Source: an uncultured Lachnospiraceae bacterium | Lineage (GTDB): Bacteria > Bacillota > Clostridia > Lachnospirales > Lachnospiraceae | Assembly (NCBI GenBank): GCA_910577645.1 | Contig: CAJTOL010000004.1 | Coordinates: forward strand, 124,001 to 188,000 | Direction of reading: 5' to 3' | Length of the DNA: 64,000 nucleotides | In this document: piece by piece, positions 24,895 to 32,797 of the stretch | Numbering within the stretch: position 1 is the first letter of the stretch | Layout of the letters: the number at the start of each line of letters is the position of its first letter | The notes under the pieces: model-generated | What the model was told of the DNA's origin: nothing | Seen by the model: the letters and a program-made list of their open reading frames with translations, nothing else | The model's database searches: none | Made by a program: the position numbers and the translations under genes

Positions 24895-26448
24895 CTATAT
24901 TTTCTCCCGTTCCTGCTTTTTCTCTTTCAGCGCCTCTGCCTTTTTCTTTAATTCTCTGGCTGCTTTTTCCACATCCCTTTTCCCCCACACTCCGGACACT
25001 ACTGCCGCCCCGGCGATGCCGCTCCCCTTAAGCTTTTCTATATTCCCCCCATCAATCCCGCCGATGGCTGCCACCGGAAGATCCACGCTGCGGCAAATGG
25101 CCGAAAGGGTTTCATAAGTCATATATTTGGCGTCCGGCTTGGTATTGGATCCAAAAACCGCCCCGCTTCCTAAATAATCGGCTCCCGCCTCTTTTGCCGC
25201 CTTCCCCTGAGAGACTGTTTTTGCCGTTACTCCCAAAATTTTGTCTCTCCCCAAAAGGATCCGGGCTGTTTTTGCCGCCATATCCCCTTGTCCAATGTGA
25301 AGGCCGTCAGCCTCACAGGCTAAGGCAACCGGCAAGCTGTCATTAATAATCAATGGAACCCCGTAATCCCTGGTAAGCTTTCTTATTTTTATGGCTTCTT
25401 TTAAAAATTCCGGGAATTCCATATCCTTTTCCCGAAGCTGAATCATGGTAACCCCGCCTTTTATAGCCGCCTCAATCTGGTTAAAAAATTCTTCGGGAGA
25501 TCCGGTAAATCTCCGGTCAGTGACCCCGTAGAGGCAGAGAACTTTTTCCAGCCGTTCTCTTGTCCAGAGGAAATTTTGCCTTCGCGCTCTGTCTTTAGGC
25601 CCTGTTTCTTCTTCCAAAAACCCCCAATCTATTTTGCTGCGGGTTTCCAAATCCAGATCCTCCAATAAAGCTCCTGAATCCATAAAATATTGGAAAAAGG
25701 CGCCTATATTCCCTCCTGCCGCCGCCGCTTTTTCATAGGCCAGCTCCCCGATAATGCCATGGGCAGAAAGAGCCTGACATGTGATGAAAAAGGCAGGCCT
25801 CATATTGGCGCACACGGCCGCCATGGCTCCCAGCCAAACCCCCAGCAGGCCATTTAACATGCAGCCGCTGCCGGTCATTTTCGTCATCCAGGGATGGCCG
25901 TTTTGAATCCGGCAGATTCTCTCCCCGTCTGTCACCAGGTCCATTTCTCCGGTCATTGCCACAATACAATCATATCGCTTTGCCAGGATTCCGGCTATTT
26001 TAGCTTTTTCCCTCCAATTTTCCGGCCCTGTTCTGTCGGGAAACGCCGCGTCAATTCCGCAGGAAGGGCCCCCTGTCCCTGCCAAAACCCGGATTTCCGT
26101 TCCGTTTCCCCGAATCACGGTTACGGGAACCTGGGAGAGAATGGACAGGGCAGTTTTTAAGCGGAATCCGGAAGCTCCCACTCCTACCGGATCCAGTATA
26201 ACAGGATGTCCCAAGCCGGCCGCTTTTTTTCCGGCCAGAACCATAGCCGGAACAGCCGCCTCTTCCAAAGTGCCCAGATTGATTATTAAGCTGTCACAGA
26301 TTGCGGTAACCTCTTCCACCTCCCTGGCTCCGGATGCCATTATAGGAGAACCTCCTGATGCCAAAATAAAATTTGCCACACTTCCGGCAGTGACATAGTT
26401 GGTAATGCAGTGGACCCTGGGATTCTGCTTTCTCACTTGTTCTATCAT
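24895..26448 (-). CDS. thiM/thiE: Hydroxyethylthiazole kinase - thiamine phosphate synthase fusion (ThiM-ThiE)
   Basis: A 517-residue two-domain protein. Residues ~1-270 are ThiM, which phosphorylates the thiazole alcohol: VHCITNYVTAGSVANFILA, PVILDPVGVGASGFR and the anion-hole TKMTGSGCMLNGLLG. Residues ~300-505 are ThiE, which joins thiazole phosphate and HMP-PP: YGVTDRRF, GVTMIQLREKD, PLIINDSLPVALA, GLHIGQGDM, GSGAVFGSNTK and AAIGGIDGGN. A charged linker of about 30 residues joins them. The frame is uninterrupted, so it is a true fusion. It allows salvage of thiazole and coupling without diffusion. A Lys/Glu-rich tail ends the protein. Confidence 0.93.
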   Translation of the reverse strand: MIEQVRKQNPRVHCITNYVTAGSVANFILASGGSPIMASGAREVEEVTAICDSLIINLGTLEEAAVPAMVLAGKKAAGLGHPVILDPVGVGASGFRLKTALSILSQVPVTVIRGNGTEIRVLAGTGGPSCGIDAAFPDRTGPENWREKAKIAGILAKRYDCIVAMTGEMDLVTDGERICRIQNGHPWMTKMTGSGCMLNGLLGVWLGAMAAVCANMRPAFFITCQALSAHGIIGELAYEKAAAAGGNIGAFFQYFMDSGALLEDLDLETRSKIDWGFLEEETGPKDRARRQNFLWTRERLEKVLCLYGVTDRRFTGSPEEFFNQIEAAIKGGVTMIQLREKDMEFPEFLKEAIKIRKLTRDYGVPLIINDSLPVALACEADGLHIGQGDMAAKTARILLGRDKILGVTAKTVSQGKAAKEAGADYLGSGAVFGSNTKPDAKYMTYETLSAICRSVDLPVAAIGGIDGGNIEKLKGSGIAGAAVVSGVWGKRDVEKAARELKKKAEALKEKKQEREKI

Positions 26449-26464
26449 TTCCGCTTTTACCCCT

Positions 26465-26974
26465 CTACTCTGATGCCAGCAAATCGGTCAGATAATGAAA
26501 TGCCCCGGATTTTTCCATAGCCCCTATAAGAAAAACAGCCATGGCAGTACCGCAGAGAGTGCTCAGGAAAAACGGCGTTACATACATAAACAGCGCCGCT
26601 TCCCTGCCCATCAAAAGCACGGCTACCGGGTAACAAAGAATTCCTCCCAGAATCCCGGTTCCAAAGACCTCTCCCAAATAAGCCGCCGCCAGCTTACCGG
26701 TTTTCTGATACAGATATCCGCACAGGCAGGCTCCCGCCATACTGCCGGGAAAAGCCAGCAAACTTCCGGTGCCAATAAGGTTGCGGATAAAAGAGGTGGT
26801 AAAGGCCATAGCCACACCGTACCAGGGGCCTAAAAACACCCCGGCGATTACATTGCACAAATGTTGAACCGGAAAACATTTGGACGCCCCTATGGGGATG
26901 GAAAATCCGGACATGGCTACTGCTGTGGCCGCCAGCATGGCGCTGATTACAAGCTTCTTTATATTTACTTTCAT
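26465..26974 (-). CDS. thiW: ECF transporter S component ThiW (thiazole uptake)
   Basis: A 169-residue membrane protein with about five helices. MSGFSIPIGASKCFPVQHLC and NVIAGVFLGPWYGVAMAF are typical of ThiW, the substrate-binding component proposed to import the thiazole precursor using a shared ECF energising module. The ATG at 26974 has AGGAGG upstream, better than the longer open frame to 27040. It lies between thiC and the thiM/E fusion, whose ThiM half would phosphorylate the imported thiazole. Confidence 0.9.
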   Translation of the reverse strand: MKVNIKKLVISAMLAATAVAMSGFSIPIGASKCFPVQHLCNVIAGVFLGPWYGVAMAFTTSFIRNLIGTGSLLAFPGSMAGACLCGYLYQKTGKLAAAYLGEVFGTGILGGILCYPVAVLLMGREAALFMYVTPFFLSTLCGTAMAVFLIGAMEKSGAFHYLTDLLASE

Positions 26975-27017
26975 CGTGTTTCCTCCTGATGTTCTGATTA
27001 TCACTGATTTTGGGTTA

Positions 27018-28325
27018 TCACTCATCATAAATGCTGACAATTTCTCCGTCTAAAATCCGGTTCATGTTTTTCACCGCACAAAAATTGCCGCACATGGAAC
27101 AGGTATCCTCTTTCTCCGGCCTGGCAGATGCCCGGTAAGCCCTGGCTTTTTCCGGATCAATGGCCAATTCAAACATTCTCTCCCAGTCCAGATTTTTTCT
27201 TGCCATACTCATTTCTCTGTCCCAGCCGGCCGCTCCTTTAACACCTTTGGCAATATCCGCCGCATGGGCGGCAATGCGCGAGGCGATAATTCCCTCTCTT
27301 ACATCATTGACGTCCGGCAGCCGCAGGTGTTCTGCCGGGGTTACGTAGCACAAAAATGCCGCCCCGTAAGTTGCCGCAATGGCGCCGCCGATAGCTGCTG
27401 TAATATGGTCGTATCCGGGGGCAATGTCTGTCACCAGGGGCCCCAGAACATAGAAAGGAGCTCCTTTGCAGATAGTCTTTTGAATCTCCATATTGGCTTT
27501 GATCTGGTTTAAAGGCATATGGCCCGGGCCTTCTATGATTACCTGTACGTTCTTCTCCCAGGCCCGGCGGGTCAGCTCTCCCAGGGTCACCAGCTCTTCT
27601 ATTTGGGAAATATCCGAGGCGTCTTCAATACAGCCGGGACGGCAGGCGTCCCCTAAGCTCATGGTTACGTCATACTCCTGGCAGATGTCCAGGATTTCAT
27701 CGTAATACTCATAAAAGGGATTTTCACATCCGGTCATTTCCATCCACGCAAAGATAATGGAACCTCCCCGGGAGACAATGTTGGTCAGGCGTTTTGCATT
27801 TTTAAACCGTCTGGCAGTCTGCCGGTTGATTCCCGCATGGATAGTCATAAAATCTACTCCGTCTTCTGCGTGCATCCGCACGATGTCGATCCACTCTCTG
27901 GAGGTAATTTCTTTTAATGCTTTGTGGTAATAGACTACCGCATCATAGATTGGCACGGTGCCGATAATGGCCGGACACTCCCCTGTCAGCCTGCGGCGAA
28001 AAGCCCGGGTATCGCCGAAAGAGCTGAGATCCATAATAGACTCTGCTCCCATTTCCACCGCGTCCTTTACCTTTAAAAGTTCCATATCCAGATCCTTCCA
28101 GTCCCTGGAGATGCCTAAGTTTACGTTGATCTTGGTTCTCAGCATGGAGCCAATCCCATTCGGCTCTAAGCAGATATGGTTTTTATTTGCCGGGATTGCA
28201 ATTTTCCCCTCTGCTGCCAGAGCCATCAGCTCCTTCTCATCAAAGTGTTCTTTCTCCGCTACCAGTTTCATTTCCCTGGTCAGGATTCCTCTTCTGGCAG
28301 CATCCATTTGTGTGGTATAATTCAT
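27018..28325 (-). CDS. thiC: Phosphomethylpyrimidine synthase ThiC
   Basis: A 435-residue radical-SAM-type enzyme that makes HMP-phosphate from aminoimidazole ribotide. Family phrases include [41 protein letters not shown] and [20 protein letters not shown]. The C-terminal cluster-binding motif [11 protein letters not shown] is of the short clostridial type. The ATG at 28325 follows AAGGAGG; in-frame codons back to 28397 run through the leader terminator and are not translated. First gene of the thiamine operon, controlled by the TPP riboswitch just upstream. Confidence 0.95.
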   Translation of the reverse strand: MNYTTQMDAARRGILTREMKLVAEKEHFDEKELMALAAEGKIAIPANKNHICLEPNGIGSMLRTKINVNLGISRDWKDLDMELLKVKDAVEMGAESIMDLSSFGDTRAFRRRLTGECPAIIGTVPIYDAVVYYHKALKEITSREWIDIVRMHAEDGVDFMTIHAGINRQTARRFKNAKRLTNIVSRGGSIIFAWMEMTGCENPFYEYYDEILDICQEYDVTMSLGDACRPGCIEDASDISQIEELVTLGELTRRAWEKNVQVIIEGPGHMPLNQIKANMEIQKTICKGAPFYVLGPLVTDIAPGYDHITAAIGGAIAATYGAAFLCYVTPAEHLRLPDVNDVREGIIASRIAAHAADIAKGVKGAAGWDREMSMARKNLDWERMFELAIDPEKARAYRASARPEKEDTCSMCGNFCAVKNMNRILDGEIVSIYDE

Positions 28326-28357
28326 GTTCTCCTCCTTTTTAATGAAATTTTCCATTA

Positions 28358-28388
28358 TAAAAAGTCCATACCCGCAAGGATATGGACT
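28358..28388 (-). terminator. Riboswitch-controlled terminator upstream of thiC
   Basis: On the minus strand AGTCCATATCC pairs with GGGTATGGACT around TTGC, followed by TTTT. It lies between the TPP aptamer and the thiC start and is the expected expression platform. A competing stem, AACCAGA/TCTGGTT at 28396-28417, may act as part of the switch. Confidence 0.75.
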
Positions 28389-28429
28389 ATAAATCAACCA
28401 GAAAGAAACCTCTGGTTTTGTTCATATAT

Positions 28430-28512
28430 CTCCCTACGTTGGAATTACCCAAATCAGGTTCTACAGGTCGAAGTTGATGACTTCCTCTCAGCCCGCTTCA
28501 CGAGCTCCCTCT
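28430..28512 (-). promoter_or_regulatory. TPP riboswitch (THI element)
   Basis: The minus strand shows GGGAGCTCGTGAAG, then the conserved GCTGAGAGG, then GACCTGTAGAACCTGATTTG and GGGTAATTCCAACGTAGGGA, the consensus core of the thiamine pyrophosphate aptamer, closed by GAGGGAG with CTCCCTA-type pairing. Placed directly before the thiC operon, it should reduce expression when TPP is abundant. Confidence 0.96.
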
Positions 28513-28529
28513 TATTATTTTATGTATTT

Positions 28530-28558
28530 ATCATAACGCTGGTTTTTAAAAAAAGCAA
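28530..28558 (-). promoter_or_regulatory. Promoter of the thiamine operon
   Basis: Minus strand: TTGCTT at 28558-28553, a 17-base spacer, TATGAT at 28535-28530. Transcription would start about ten bases before the TPP aptamer. The short palindrome GCAAAA-TAAA-TTTTGC directly upstream, followed by a T-run, probably ends the lipoprotein transcript and overlaps the -35 region. Confidence 0.65.
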
Positions 28559-28595
28559 GCAAAATTTATTTTGCAGCATTCCCTTTGCCTGTGTA

Positions 28596-29603
28596 TCAGC
28601 TTATATCATTCCATGACTCTGTAAGGACATAACTGCCTTCAAGAACATAGAATATATCATTATTCGCTTCCATAACGGAAATATCCATGCCGTTTTCATA
28701 AAAAGCTGCCACGAGGACGGCATTCTCATTTTTTATAACGATTGTATTTTCGTTAAGCGGTTTCCATTCGCTGCCGCAGGAAATGGAATCTCCATCTACC
28801 GTTACATGAAACGGCCCGCCCCAATCGCTTGAATAATATTCAATGCCAATGGCTACAGCATGGGTGTTGTCTGTATGCTGATACGTCCCATAGATGCCGT
28901 CAATGTCAATCTCTGCTATATTGTTATAGTCAAGATCAGACTGCCCGTCTGTCTGGGCTGTATCTGTTCCATTATCAAGCGCTTCCAGCTGTTCCTTGAT
29001 ATAGTCGCAATTTTTTATAATGTACTCTTCCTTTAGTTCATCGTCTGCCCCCATGATGATTAGGGATATATTAACCTGATAATCACGGGCATTATTTTTT
29101 AAGTGTATATCTGAAGAAGACAAGCTGTCGGCATAGATTGTGTGTTCGCCCACTTCCGCATAATACAATCTGCTGCCGTCGGATTTAATGTTTCGTAAAT
29201 GGGATTCGGCATATGCGAAAACACTATATTCTTTTCCATCAATCCTGGCGCTGAGTCCTCCGTCGAATGATCCATGCTCTGCGGGAAAAAGAATATCAGG
29301 GAAGAAAACCACCTCTTCAAGAACATGATAGGTGTCGCCGATGGGAAGCGTTAAGATATTTAGCGGCGCCATTTTATCCCAGGGTACAACGCTATTTTCT
29401 ATATTCGATATGTCTTCAGCATCAACAGCCTCTACATCCTCATCTGTTTTCACTGAATCCATTTCCGTTTCCTTGTTGTCCTTATTATCGTTCCTGGCAG
29501 TTTCAACATTGTCTGTTATGCTTCCTGTTTTATTATCCTCCCCACATGCTGCAAGGGACAATATGATAGCTGCAGTCAATATAGCAGTTAATACCTTTTT
29601 CAT
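28596..29603 (-). CDS. Lipoprotein of unknown function
   Basis: A 335-residue predicted lipoprotein. The signal KKVLTAILTAAIILSLAACG ends in the lipobox LAAC. A low-complexity Asp/Asn/Glu/Lys-rich linker (about residues 25-65) is followed by two folded regions: one around 70-190 with VFAYAESHLRNI, and a C-terminal beta-rich part from about 235 (IDGIYGTYQHTDN to the end). I do not recognise a family. The ATG at 29603 has AAGGAGG; codons back to 29624 are less likely. It stands alone between gpmI and thiC. Confidence 0.75.
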   Translation of the reverse strand: MKKVLTAILTAAIILSLAACGEDNKTGSITDNVETARNDNKDNKETEMDSVKTDEDVEAVDAEDISNIENSVVPWDKMAPLNILTLPIGDTYHVLEEVVFFPDILFPAEHGSFDGGLSARIDGKEYSVFAYAESHLRNIKSDGSRLYYAEVGEHTIYADSLSSSDIHLKNNARDYQVNISLIIMGADDELKEEYIIKNCDYIKEQLEALDNGTDTAQTDGQSDLDYNNIAEIDIDGIYGTYQHTDNTHAVAIGIEYYSSDWGGPFHVTVDGDSISCGSEWKPLNENTIVIKNENAVLVAAFYENGMDISVMEANNDIFYVLEGSYVLTESWNDIS

Positions 29604-29747
29604 TTTCTCCTCCTTGTAAGCCAAGCCTTTCTTTTTAATGTAAGAGCCAAAATATCTTTAATCTGCAAAATTTCCATTCGCATGGGAACGCAGACATTGT
29701 ACAGGTTTTTGTGAGGAATATTCAGTTATTCATCAGCCCCGCCATTG

Positions 29748-29794
29748 CAAAAAGAAATGCCGCAAGATGAAACCCGTCCTGTTCCATCTTGCGG
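29748..29794 (-). terminator. Rho-independent terminator after gpmI
   Basis: CCGCAAGATG (29794-29785 on the minus strand) pairs with CATCTTGCGG (29769-29760) and is followed by CATTTCTTTTT. It starts about 22 bases after the gpmI stop. Confidence 0.85.
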
Positions 29795-29816
29795 TATCTC
29801 CTTTATAAATCCCTTA

Positions 29817-31358
29817 TTATTTTACCAGCAGAGACTTTCCGGTCATTTCCTCAGGCTGCTCCATTCCCATCAGCTCAATAAGAGTAGGAGCAATGTCAGC
29901 CAGGCATCCGCCTTCTCTCAGCTTATAAGCCGGATCTGCATTTACCAGGATAAAGGGAACCGGATTGGTGGTGTGTGCAGTCCAAGGCTCGCCGGTGCCA
30001 TAGTCTACCAGCTGCTCTGCATTGCCATGGTCAGCGCAGATGAACATAACGCCGCCCATCTCTTTTACCGCGTCTACTGCCTGTCCAACGCAGCCGTCCA
30101 CGGTCTCAATCGCCTTGACAGCCGCCTCCTCAACGCCGGTGTGGCCAACCATATCCGGGTTTGCAAAGTTGATGATAATCACGTCATATTTGCCGGACTT
30201 AATGGCCTCAACCAGCTTATTGCAGACTTCAGGAGCGCTCATCTCCGGCTTTAAGTCGTAGGTGGCAACCTCCTTGGGAGAATTCACCAGGATCCGATCC
30301 TCACCCTCATTTGGCTCCTCAATGCCGCCGTTAAAGAAAAAGGTAACGTGGGCGTACTTCTCGGTCTCCGCAATTCTGGCCTGGGTCATATGGTTGGCTG
30401 CCAGGAATTCGCCAAAGGTGTTGGTAATGCTCTCTTTGTGGAAAGCAACCAGCTTATTGGCAATGGTCTCGTCGTAGTCGGTAAAGCAAACGTATACTAA
30501 ATCCAGCTTCTTCTCTCTCTCAAATCCTGCAAAGTCATTGTCGCAGAATGCACGGGTGATCTCCCTTGCTCTGTCAGGCCGGAAATTATAGAAGATAATG
30601 GAATCATGATCTTTAATAGTCGCTACCGGAGCGCCGTTCTCCATAACCACCATGGGCATTACAAACTCATCGTACTTCTCCTGGTCGTAGGAAGCCTGAA
30701 TTCCGCCGGTTGCAGAATCAGCGGGGACACCCTGGCCCTTGGTCAATGCCGCGTAAGCCTTCTGCACACGATCCCAGTTCTTATCCCGATCCATTGCGTA
30801 GTAACGGCCTGCCACCGTGGCAACCTTACCTACCCCGATTTCCGCCATCTTGTCTTCCAGCTGAGCGACAAAATCCTTGCCGGATGCAGGCGGGGTATCC
30901 CGTCCGTCCAGGAAACAATGTACATAAACCTTCTCAAGGCCCTCTCTCTTAGCCAGTTCCAGCAAGCCATAGATGTGGGTAATATGGCTGTGCACGCCGC
31001 CGTCAGAAACCAATCCGTACATGTGAAGGGACGAATCGTACTTCTTACAGTTTGCAACTGCCTCCTTAAATGCAGGAATATCAAAGAAATCTCCGTCCTG
31101 GATGGACTTGGTAATACGGGTCAGCTCCTGATATACAATGCGGCCTGCTCCCATATTTAAATGGCCTACCTCAGAGTTTCCCATCTGACCGTCGGGAAGC
31201 CCTACTGCCATACCGCTGGCATTTCCCTTTACAAAAGGATACTGCTTCATCAGCTGATCCATAACGGGAGTTTTTGCCTGGCAGATTGCGTTGTGGCTGC
31301 AGTTATCATTTAAGCCATAGCCGTCCAAAATCATTAATACAGTTGGTTTCTTGCTCAT
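29817..31358 (-). CDS. gpmI: 2,3-bisphosphoglycerate-independent phosphoglycerate mutase
   Basis: A 513-residue glycolytic enzyme interconverting 3- and 2-phosphoglycerate, of the alkaline-phosphatase superfamily with two Mn ions. It begins KKPTVLMILDGYGLND (metal-binding Asp) and has GQMGNSEVGHLNMGAGRIV with the catalytic serine. Other marks are HCFLDGRDTPP, YNFRPDRAREITRAF and the C-terminal metal site FICADHGNAEQLVD. Length and motifs are normal. It has its own promoter and terminator. Confidence 0.96.
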   Translation of the reverse strand: MSKKPTVLMILDGYGLNDNCSHNAICQAKTPVMDQLMKQYPFVKGNASGMAVGLPDGQMGNSEVGHLNMGAGRIVYQELTRITKSIQDGDFFDIPAFKEAVANCKKYDSSLHMYGLVSDGGVHSHITHIYGLLELAKREGLEKVYVHCFLDGRDTPPASGKDFVAQLEDKMAEIGVGKVATVAGRYYAMDRDKNWDRVQKAYAALTKGQGVPADSATGGIQASYDQEKYDEFVMPMVVMENGAPVATIKDHDSIIFYNFRPDRAREITRAFCDNDFAGFEREKKLDLVYVCFTDYDETIANKLVAFHKESITNTFGEFLAANHMTQARIAETEKYAHVTFFFNGGIEEPNEGEDRILVNSPKEVATYDLKPEMSAPEVCNKLVEAIKSGKYDVIIINFANPDMVGHTGVEEAAVKAIETVDGCVGQAVDAVKEMGGVMFICADHGNAEQLVDYGTGEPWTAHTTNPVPFILVNADPAYKLREGGCLADIAPTLIELMGMEQPEEMTGKSLLVK

Positions 31359-31408
31359 TTCTATAATCTCCTTTCAAAACCTTCGTGCCCCAAGGCTCTC
31401 TGGGGATT

Positions 31409-31437
31409 ATTGTACTCCAATGTTAAAAATATAGCAA
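31409..31437 (-). promoter_or_regulatory. Promoter of gpmI
   Basis: Minus strand: TTGCTA at 31437-31432, a 17-base spacer and TACAAT at 31414-31409, about 50 bases before the gpmI start codon. Confidence 0.55.
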
Positions 31438-31468
31438 GTCTATTTTCAAATTCCGCCTCTGTCTGAAT

Positions 31469-32797
31469 CTATCTCATATCATACTGATCATTGGCTGTGT
31501 CATTCCTCCATTCTGCCGAGATCTCCACATCATTCCACTTCCAGTCCCGAATCCCGGACAAACGTCCAAATTCCTTTGCCTGGATTTTCACATGTTCCAA
31601 AACCACATTGATCATAGGCTTTTCCGGAAAAGCATCCACTTCAAAAGCCCTGGAAGGCCCTTCATAATCCGGCTCATTCCATGCGGCAACATTTCGAATC
31701 ACCAGATTCTTTACCTGAGGGATTCCCTTTTCCGCCGGAACCACCGGAGCCGTCAGGACTTTCCAATGGGCGGGGATCTCCCCTTCATAGCCTTCCGGGA
31801 TCCGGCAATAGCTATAGGCCGGATGCCAGTTTAAACACATATTAAAAGGGTATTTCACATTAACCATTTCCAGGTTTTCCACCAGAACATCTTCAATAAT
31901 CCCGCCTCTTGTCTTTGCCGACTTCACCCGGAATCCACAGTCTGTCCCCCTGTATTTCAGATTCCGGACGGTAATGCCTTTTATTCCGCCGGAAGTTTCA
32001 CTTCCAATGGTTACTCCGCATCCGGTAAGGATTTGGCAGTCCTGAATCCGGACATCCCGGCAGGGCCGGTTTACCCTGAGCCCGTCTGCATCCCGGCCTG
32101 ATTTTACGCAGATGCTGTCATCATTACACGCAATCCTGCAGCGTTCCACCACCACATGCTCACTGGAATCAATATCAATTCCATCTGTGCTTGGGCCGGC
32201 ATTATCATAGATGGAAAGGCCGTCAATGTGAACCTGTCTGGAATAGCAGACATGGATGTTCCAAAAACCGGAACGGCGGCTTTCAAAGCCGGAAAGCTCT
32301 ACATCCTCACTGTCCATTACCACCAGATTCCGGACTCTCCTGCAGTCATAATCTACGCACCACCGCAGATCTTTGGCATCGTAGAGCTTTCTCATACCGC
32401 CTTTTTCGTCTTCCCCCCAGTATTTCTTCCACCAATAAGGTCCCTGGCCGTCAATGCATCCTTTTCCGGTGACCTTCACGTCTTTCTGTCCGTTAATATT
32501 TAAGATCCCCACAGGCCACTCCATCTCAATTCCCGCTACTCTTGTGGGAAGGATCGGGTATTTGCTCTCATCTGTAGTTCCCAGAAGAACCGCTCCTTCC
32601 TCCATTCGAAATTCCATGTGGCTTTTTAAAAATAAGGAGCTGGTTAAATACGTCCCTTTTTCCAGCAAAACCACAGGTCTTTTCCCTTCCCCGGCCGCTT
32701 TCCCCGCCTGGTCGATAGCCCTTTGAATGGCTGCCGTATCCCATGTCACACCGTCTCCCGCTGCCCCCGATTGTCTCGGATTAAAAATCTGTTCCAT
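31469..32797 (-). CDS. GH28-family polygalacturonase-like hydrolase
   Basis: A 442-residue right-handed beta-helix protein of GH28, enzymes that cut galacturonic acid linkages in pectin or rhamnogalacturonan. The N-terminal phrase is DGVTWDTAAIQRAIDQAG. The active-site region includes STDGIDIDSSEHV, CNDDSICVKSGRD and GSETSGGIKGITVRN, carrying the catalytic aspartates. No signal peptide is present, so it acts on imported oligosaccharides. It overlaps the upstream GH105-type gene by 17 bases, in one operon with the hydrolases and transporter upstream. Confidence 0.88.
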   Translation of the reverse strand: MEQIFNPRQSGAAGDGVTWDTAAIQRAIDQAGKAAGEGKRPVVLLEKGTYLTSSLFLKSHMEFRMEEGAVLLGTTDESKYPILPTRVAGIEMEWPVGILNINGQKDVKVTGKGCIDGQGPYWWKKYWGEDEKGGMRKLYDAKDLRWCVDYDCRRVRNLVVMDSEDVELSGFESRRSGFWNIHVCYSRQVHIDGLSIYDNAGPSTDGIDIDSSEHVVVERCRIACNDDSICVKSGRDADGLRVNRPCRDVRIQDCQILTGCGVTIGSETSGGIKGITVRNLKYRGTDCGFRVKSAKTRGGIIEDVLVENLEMVNVKYPFNMCLNWHPAYSYCRIPEGYEGEIPAHWKVLTAPVVPAEKGIPQVKNLVIRNVAAWNEPDYEGPSRAFEVDAFPEKPMINVVLEHVKIQAKEFGRLSGIRDWKWNDVEISAEWRNDTANDQYDMR

